Shown here: positions 56,904 through 64,000 of the stretch, one piece after another | Layout of the letters: every line of letters starts with the position of its first letter | How positions within the stretch are numbered: position 1 is the stretch's first letter | NCBI GenBank assembly: GCA_964017065.1 | Contig: OZ024787.1 | Location: 12,415,734-12,479,733, forward strand | Reading direction: 5' to 3' | Source of the DNA: Haliclona indistincta | Taxonomy: Eukaryota; Porifera; Demospongiae; Haplosclerida; Chalinidae | Length of the DNA: 64,000 nucleotides | The notes under the pieces: model-generated | Seen by the model: the letters and a program-made list of their open reading frames with translations, nothing else | What the model was told of the DNA's origin: nothing | The model's database searches: none | Translations under genes and position numbers: made by a program

Positions 56904-59900
56904 TTAGAGAAAGGGGCCGCCGTCTTTTTCTACTATCTCCATCCCCTTTCCCGATCCTTCCAAACTTAAGATGCATCCGCAAGCTGCCAAATTGGCTCGA
57001 ATCATGTCATCCCTCCAGACACGTTGTTTGGTTGTCACAGCGGACATAGCGTTAGAATGGTCATTCTGTAAAAGAAATAAAAATTATAATTGATAAATAT
57101 ACACAAGCACAAAAACCATTTAGAGACCATTTGAAATGCCTTAAGATGACGGGTACCCTTTCGCTGCGAACAATAACGCGCAGTGTGAATATCATCATGC
57201 TGTCAGTGAATATCGTTAGGCGGCGACCACATGAATACCATACGTGGGCATAGTCAGTCACAATGGTGACTCGCTACTGGTGAAGAGTTTCTGCATGGGC
57301 AGTGACAAGGGGTAAAAAGTTTGTCGGGAAAGTTGCCGTTCAAGAGTTATGGCTCGATGAAGGCGCGAAGGCGCCCCCGACTTTTGACAGATCGTCTCGT
57401 TTCTCCACGCTAACTTACCACGGCACCTGCCAACTCTCTATGTCACTCCCCTGTATGTAGAAGAGTTGGCTAGTGATGTATTTTGTTTTCTGCCAAGGCT
57501 GGGACAAAAGAAAAGTCAGCAAATTCATGATGGTCAATTTGCTCGCTGCCAACTAGCTACTTCATATTTAAGGCTAGTTTCAGACCTACTACATGAAGAC
57601 CAGTCCTTGTTGTCTCGATTAGTTGCCTATGCACTGTTGTACATGGAGTGCGTTTCATTTTGACACATAATATTTTTGTAAAGAAACTTATGAATAATAA
57701 TGAGCAAAGGGTACCCACCGCCTTAAAGCCACTCTCAGAGGACCCCAATTTCAAAAAGTCTTGGGCATGTTTCTAGACAAGGGCTGATTATAACGGTCAG
57801 ACATCGGAAATTTTTCCGAGTGTTTATTACCTGTTGCCGCCCATTTTTATTGGTGGCCGACACGATCGATGGTCGAAAACGTGCAGTTGATTTGGGCTCC
57901 TCCAGTGGCAGTAAAACCGCAAAGCGACAGGTTACCAAGACTACCTTCGACAAATGGCAGCAGCAGTACAATCATGAACACCAAACGCTCTCTTGTTAAG
58001 TTGCGATCTCGGTCGCGACAAAGTTCATGTGTGGTGTGATGGTGAATGTGTTCCCCGCGGGTGGAAACTTCATATCTTTCTTTCTATCTTTCATGGGGTG
58101 CGTTTGTCGCCCCAAATGTTCCTGAGAATTAGAACACGCCTATTCAATCAATAACATGTATAGTGCACGTGTGCGTGTTCATGCAGTGCAGGCAATGCTG
58201 TGCTGCTCGGTGCTGCTGTACGCACGACGAGCGAGTCAGTATCGCAGGCTGAAGATCTGTTACGAACAACTCACGGTACAGTAAATGAAGAACTCATGGT
58301 ACAGTAAATGAAGTGGCTTCTTGTGTCGACGTTTCAGCTTGGACACTCTGTGAAGCAATGGAAAGATTGTGTGTGTGCTGTGTTTACATATGACACGTGC
58401 GTGGCTCTCGGTGGTAAATCAAGAAGGCTGTTTCGTGCATACATGTAGATACTGAAGCATGTTTTGTGTGTATGTTTTTAGTGCCGCTGCATGTGCATTG
58501 CAAGTTGCAAGTTTAGCGCGCATTGCTGCTGGCACTTGTGTTCAGAAAACAGTTCAGGCTTGCCCTCAGTATTATGTGAATGTACTAGTACTACATTGTG
58601 AGTGAGTTTAGCAAGACCCTCTCCCGCATTTTAGCCCTTCCCCTTTTGTCGTTAGCGGGAGAGGGTCATAGCACGCTAGACTATTATAGCAAGTTTCATG
58701 TCAATGCAAACATCGATTTAAATTGCATTTATCTATACATGACTTACTGCAATCATTTGATGAAAAAAGAGGACGTGTTGTGGAATAAATGGGGATGTCG
58801 TCAACTTAAACTGAGAGTTTCTTCCACCATGAGTGATGATTGTTGTAGTTAACCAGCGTTCAAAATTTTCCATACTGTCTTGTGGAGTTGTTCCTGTAAA
58901 AGAACAAGCAATGTTAAATTTCACAACAATGTCTACAGATAAAACGTAGTATGTTTAAGGTGATGGTTATAGTCGTTAGAGTGATAAATATTATCATCAA
59001 GGCGCAATATCGACGATTAGACATTGTATGCAGCCGCCACTTTGTTTTCTCATCCATCCCTACATAGGGACCATTACCGTGGGTCCCTAATACTACAGCT
59101 ACATGGCAACAACAAAACCGGCGCAGATGTTTTTGAAAAGCAATAGTCGATGACAGTCCCAAAGCGCCAGAGTTCCTGCAGCACGAGCGCTTCTTCTGGC
59201 TAGAAAACCACACAGCAATGTAATGTATTACGCAGTCATAAGATGGAAATCCGTTTACTGCACGTATACAATAAATATCCGATTGCGCGTGGGTAGTTAA
59301 AACGCGTGCACTCAGCGCTTTGCAGATTTTGCCGAGAATCACTAGCGAAGCGAAGACACACGTGAACATACTTCATAACAAGTATTGAACTCTGTGACAG
59401 TTTCTGTCAATAGTTATGAGCAAAATTATTTTGCTCGTTAATATTCATAGCGAACTGTAACGGTAACCTTAAGGTGGCGGTCCCCCGTTCGTTATGAATA
59501 TTAATGAGCATGCTTCTTTTGTCTAGAACATCTGACAGAGACGACTGAACAGCACAGAACTTGCTTTACAGCGTCACAGCATGCGTCCCTACATGCCCAG
59601 TGACTCTCATCGAAATCTGCAAAGCACGAAGTGCACAGCTCACACACGATGCTGTAACAATTTTCAAACAAAGATTTCTCGACGTGCATCGCTAAGCAAG
59701 CAGTAAAAAGCGCTGTGCACCAAGGCAAGGACATTTTCGAGGGCATGACGGATCCTTTTTCGATATTTTGCTCGAGTCGTGAGTTATCGTCGATAACGAG
59801 GAAGCCACATTTTCCTCGCTTTATCGACGATAACTCACGACTCGAGCAAAATATCGAAAAAAGGATCCGTCATGCCCTCGAAAATGTCCTTGCCTTGGTG

Positions 59901-62834
59901 CACAGTGCTTTTTACTACTTGCTTAGCGATGCACGTCGAGAAATCTTTGTTTGAAAATTGTTACAGCATCGTGTGCGAGCTGTGCACTTCGTGCTTTGCA
60001 GATTTCGACGAGAGTCGCTGGGTATGTAGGGACGCATGCTGTGACGCTGTAAAGCAAGTTCTGTGCTGTTCAGTCGTCTCTGTCAGATGTTCTAGACAAA
60101 AGAAGCTTGCTCATATTCATAACGAACGGGGGACCGCCACCTTAACCCTTTAATTACTAAATTATCCAGCTGAAATTTTAACCTCGTAAATGCTGACCAC
60201 TTCTCTCGTGAATATCTCGTGTGTCTTTTGAGCTACTGGTCTCAAATTTGCGTCCTTTTATCCCAGTGAGTAGCCGCAATTGCCCACACTCAAGTCGGTC
60301 AATATGCCCCTCCCACTTCGAAAGTGAAGCCGATAAAGTGCAACGACCTCGTCAAATTTTGCTCTAAGTTAGTAGTTTGGGGCTGGCTGCTGAAAAGTAC
60401 ACACAAATAGCAGTGGTTTTGGTGAGTGCAAAATGTAGCCCAGATCATAGAGAATGCACAAAAATGTGTTTGCGAGCACCCTGAAGCCATAAAATGTCGA
60501 AATTTTCTTGGCAGCCATTTTGTTTTTCCTAAAATGTTGTGAAATTTGCACTGAAGCCATAGAAATACCGTCGCCATAACGTTTAGCGCAGGGGGCGCGC
60601 CGAAAACTGGTCAATTTTTTGCGGTTATTTGTATTCTTCAATTTGGCTTAATTTTGGGATATTTTAACACTTTTTGATAAAGTTATGGTGTCTGAAGTAT
60701 GTATGTCGCCAAAAGGCGACATTAGAGGTTAAAGGGTTAATGCTACCCACCCAGAAATAAAAATACAGTGTAAGCATGCCTACCTGGAAGCACTGGTGAT
60801 GATCCTAGTCTGACTGCCGCATCAATAGTAATGGGATCAGCCAAAAAGATAATAATGCCGGGTTCATCATGATCGTTTCCTAAAAATTAATACATGTATA
60901 CAGTATAAGTAATTATACCATAGTTCAGAAAATTATTGCTGTAGGGGCCCTGAGCTATAAAAATTTTTGTACAATGAAAAATTTTGCATTTCAAAAATTT
61001 CAAACGCACAAGGAAGTTTCAACCAGGAGGCCTCAAGATCGTCACTTAGCCAGCTAAGTTGATAACAGAAACATGGTGAGTAGACTCCTGACTGAAAACA
61101 ACACCGACACACGGATGCACAAGCAATATTGACCATGTGGACGTACGGGTCAACTTGAGCTAGCTTGGCACTTCGCAATCAACGTACGGCCCGCTACACT
61201 TTCACACCTAAAAAGCTCTCTCTTGTGTAACAAACTCATTCACATACCAAACTCACTGTCTCTTGATATAAGTCGTGTTAAATATATTCTTAGGACAATG
61301 GCCTAAGAAATATTTTAACACTAAAATTTTTTAAGCTAAGTTTTCCCATTACCAAATTTCCTGAACTACGGTATATGTAAATGGTATAACAACCATTAAC
61401 AGCAACCATTAACCATTAACAACAACCACCATTACCAATACCATTAACAACCGTTTAATGGTTTTAACAACCATTAAACGGTATAACAACCATTTAAGTA
61501 TCCAAACCACACACACTTAGCAGTGAAGCTTAGCAAGGCCTCAACATAAACTTAGCTGAAGTACAGTACCGCTCACGAGTAAGTGGACCAACACCCGCGG
61601 GAGACTCGCAGGCAACCCGGGGGTAATTTTGTCCTGCCCGCGGAACCGTGTATCATTAACCGCAGGTAGATGCAAATACAGAGTGCATCACGCGCTGGTG
61701 CGGATACGTGCGAGCACTGTATATGCTCGCGAAAGTCACACAACGACAACGTGAGTCTGCCTAGCTATCCAGCAGGTCGCGAGTGCATGCAAGGCTGCAT
61801 GAGGGCCGCGGGTTAGTGTGGTGCGGGCAGCGGGTACACGTTCACGGACCCGCGGGCACCCCCGAGTTACGCGCGGTTAGCCCGCGGGTTTGAGTACACT
61901 TACTCGTGAGCGGTACTGTAGCACAGCTTGGGATTTGCTAAGGTCAATCGCAAAACAGCCCAGCCTCGATCTAGACTTCACAAGGCTGTACTTCTTATAC
62001 AATATAGATCGATCAATTCATCGGGCTTTTCTAAAGTGGCTGACTTAATTGTCTAACCAAAGCAACGTACAAGACTTGCTTGCGTGGGTAGGCTCTGCTC
62101 AATACAATGCCAATGGCCAGTCCAGTGAATGGACACTTTCGACAGGACTGCTTTTCTCTTGAAACAGCTTTAATGCACACCCATATCTGCTGCACCTTAG
62201 TGCATGGGAAATCAGAAAACTTATGCCATTTTTTGGAATCGTTTACAGTGCAACAGCTCACAACCATTGCACTGATGATGCAGCTTCTGCCAACCAGTCA
62301 ACACTCGCGATAAAATTATTTTTCATTTTTATGAAGGGTCTATATTCATGAATATGCAAAATTTAATAGGTCGGTTGGAAACTACATTGTACAAAAGGCT
62401 ATCTTTGCTAGACCCACCAAGCCATCCACCCAAATTATCAGTAGGTGTGGAGGTCAGAGGCTACACTAGCAAATGTGATAGCTAGATTGATTGCAGAGTT
62501 CTTCTTCTGCACTCACTGATGCTACATGTACATTGAGTACAAAATTGTAATAATTATATAACAAAGACTACCGTAAGCAGTTTTGTTTTCAGCAAAGCGG
62601 CTACAACATACTCTGAAAATAAAAGTCCATCAATTCATATCCAAGCAAATACGAATATTTATTACAAGTTTCAGTGCTTAGTTATTAGATGATGCGGAGT
62701 TCTGCCTGCAGACAGAGTGAATGACATGCTACTGTATGCCATAAATACAGAAAAAGTTGCATACACGAGTCATGACATGTACCTTCAGTTGGTGCTTGTG
62801 ATGCTTGTGCTTCAGTTGGTACTTCTGATGCCAT
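56904..62834 (-). CDS. Unrecognised four-exon gene (151 aa)
   Basis: Four exons, 62834-62783, 60879-60784, 58893-58748 and 57065-56904, give 456 nt including a TAA stop. Each junction has GT-AG borders (GAAG|GTACAT, CCAG|GTAGGC, GCA|GTAAGT) and the phases 1, 1, 0 match. Start MASEVPTEAQASQAPTEGND; then PGIIIFLADPITIDAAVRLG, DSMENFERWLTTTIITHGG, FIPQHVLFFHQMIANDHSNA and RVWRDDMIRANLAACGCILS. It has no signal peptide and no clear membrane segment apart from the short IIIFLA stretch. I do not recognise a family. The precise phase agreement over 6 kb argues for a real gene. The introns contain the 59.5-kb foldback and MITEs. Confidence 0.62.
57070..58740. other. Intron 3 of the unrecognised gene
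   Basis: No exon supported. A hairpin around ACCCTCTCCCGC...GCGGGAGAGGGT lies at 58618-58667. Confidence 0.5.
59000..59095. repeat. End of a family H element
   Basis: Reads ACATTGTATGCAGCCGCCAC, TCATCCATCCCTACATAGGG, then the terminal hairpin GGGACC...GGTCCC, like the right end at 21650-21716. Confidence 0.65.
59469..60145. mobile_element. ~670-bp near-perfect foldback, GGTGGCGG family
   Basis: Arms of about 320 bp centred near 59805 (TTATCGTCGATAACG...). TTAA at 59469-59472 and 60142-60145; ends GGTGGCGGTCCCCCGTTCG and its complement. Arms differ at only a few sites. Transcribed across, it would form a very long hairpin RNA. Confidence 0.88.
60142..60740. mobile_element. piggyBac-type MITE, CCCTTTA family, copy 3
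   Basis: TTAA at 60142-60145, shared with the foldback to its left, and at 60737-60740. Ends CCCTTTAATTACTAAATTAT and GGTTAAAGGG. A divergent relative of the 18298 and 37237 copies. Confidence 0.72.
61564..61918. mobile_element. Tc1/mariner-type MITE
   Basis: Flanked by TA (61562-61563, 61919-61920); inverted ends CAGTACCGCTCACGAGTAAG and complement. GC-rich interior with CCCGCGGG words; no coding capacity. Confidence 0.82.
62031..62267 (-). pseudogene. Possible degenerate THAP-like zinc-finger fragment
   Basis: A 78-codon frame starting MVVSCCTVNDSKKWHKFSDF resembles the opening of THAP domains (M..CC.VN......F..FP), but the downstream Cys-x2-His pair is not convincing. It could be a relic of a P-type transposon or chance. 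Confidence 0.22.
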
Positions 62835-63115
62835 TCTCAGTATACTGTCAACAAAATACATTGTGTATTAGCAAGGGCTTATTGAGCTGAGATGCGGTGA
62901 GAGGGCATGCAAGTAATGCAAACAGCATAGTCCTGAGCATTACTATAAATAGAATTAATAACCATTAATATTATTTTCTGGTTGGTTAACGCGCGTGTGG
63001 GAGCGCTTGAGCAAGAGCAATCCATGTGTGCGCGTCCAACTAGAGTCGCTAAGCTGCAGCAAGGTTTGCTCACCACTGCGCTAGGGTCCCTGATAGTAGA
63101 GTAAATAGAGAGTTT

Positions 63116-63502
63116 TAGTTACTACACTGCTGAACGTCAACGGCTGGTTCAGTGACGTCACCACTTATCTTATAACTTGTGTACACGCGAAGAAGGCAAT
63201 CTAGTCGTGTACGTATACAACACTGTAGCACGCACAGTATTTTGTAGGCACACGTAAAACACACAAAAACAGAAACCTAAAGCATGTGCCTTTGTGCTAG
63301 CTTATAACTAACGTGCAGGAAAGCTAGACGAGAGAAGCGAGAAGTCTTTGAAAACCATACGGGAAAACCAGGTGCCAGCCGTTGTAAACGGGAAAATTGA
63401 ACGCGAGGCTGGGGTTAACGGTGGATCACGTGCTAATTTGTGACGTCAGCATTGCCAGACGTTTACCGTTAGTGCAAATAAACGTGTAACTAAAACTCTC
63501 TA
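63116..63502. mobile_element. MITE with TAGAGAGTTTTAGTTAC ends
   Basis: Inverted ends TAGAGAGTTTTAGTTAC and GTAACTAAAACTCTCTA; no protein. Confidence 0.75.
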
Positions 63503-64000
63503 ATATGTGAAACAATTGTGCTTTTAACGATAGAAGCATGAAACTTTCCACAGTGCTAAAGCTTTATATAAGGATTTTTAGCTACAGAGACATCGCAGAT
63601 ATCTCTTGTGAAAGGCATAGCCGCTGCTTTAAAATCGATAATGAATAATTAACACCAATAATTATTAGGTGTTTTCTTCAAAAAAAGTTTAGTATGCCAA
63701 CCAAAATATGAATTAGTTACTTGTTTAGACACTATGCACTGTTGCACTAACATATCCATGTCTTTATAGAGTGTTACAAAGTGTCCAGTTACAATTTTAA
63801 TGAGCTTATGAATATTAATTAGAAAAATTTTCTAAAACCATCAACCAACTTTCTTGTATCAGCAGACAGGCACCACTACTATATATCTACCATCTCTTAG
63901 CTGTAATTTAATAGTTTGCAAGTTGATTGTCAGTTGTCATAGGCAATATGTAGTGTGGTTACACATATTATATACAGTGCTTTTCAGCTACAGCGGTTTC
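63503..64000. other. Right edge of the window
   Basis: No gene visible. The last 12 bases (TACAGCGGTTTC) equal the end of the MITE at 1959-2116, so another copy probably starts here. Confidence 0.45.

Noticed and set aside
59501..60153. 81-93-aa Cys-rich frames on both strands
   Set aside because: The same sequence occurs in both arms of the foldback element; repeat-derived and without a domain I can name.

Overview
This window is animal nuclear DNA. Genes are split by many introns with GT-AG borders, many of them only 50-100 bp long. The recognisable proteins are eukaryotic housekeeping and animal signalling proteins, and much of the rest is short DNA transposons, foldback repeats and microsatellites. 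The death-domain proteins, and a recurring roughly 220-residue domain ending in an MHAE.GSVIISWFFPE-type motif, remind me of predicted proteins from demosponges. I therefore suggest a sponge, but this is inference from memory and not a search result.

Layout. (1) 1-9.8 kb is a compact gene block: ARPC1 (minus, 3' end off the window), a mu-crystallin/ketimine reductase gene (CRYM, plus), SSNA1 (minus), and a PIDD1-like gene (plus) with LRR, two ZU5 domains each ending in an HFS self-cleavage motif, UPA and a C-terminal death domain. (2) 10.4-35.9 kb holds plus-strand exons whose phases all fit one very long gene: death domain, domain X, coiled coil, WW domain, a second domain X, then two tandem copies of a module of ankyrin repeats, coiled coil and death domain. 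Its introns contain about 20 kb of mobile DNA, including a decayed Ty3/gypsy-type LTR element (25521-30325) and several MITE or foldback families. (3) 36-42.5 kb is a repeat field (palindromic SINE-bearing elements, a segmental duplication of a kinesin exon, an ~790-bp pure TTCC array) followed by a small coiled-coil/death-domain gene. (4) 42.6-53.5 kb holds a KIF19-like kinesin-8 gene (minus, 18 recognised exons) with a P-element-like transposon in one intron, and PHF5A (plus). (5) 54-64 kb has an intronless EF-hand protein, a reverse-transcriptase fragment, an unrecognised four-exon gene (minus, 151 aa), a long foldback and several MITEs. From 62.9 kb on I see no gene.

How it fits together. 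Three head-to-head pairs (ARPC1/CRYM, SSNA1/PIDD1-like, KIF19/PHF5A) are separated by only 221-241 bp between start codons, so they probably share bidirectional promoters. The most interesting feature is the local concentration of death-domain proteins: one PIDD1-like, one long protein with DD, WW, ankyrin and two further DDs, and one coiled-coil/DD protein. This looks like an expanded animal innate-immunity or cell-death gene neighbourhood with domain combinations I do not recognise from vertebrates. The mobile DNA is unusually informative: tandem and segmental duplicates supply clean empty sites for three insertions.

Limits. All exon borders were read by eye using splice consensus, phase agreement and remembered family sequences. 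No alignment or search was run.
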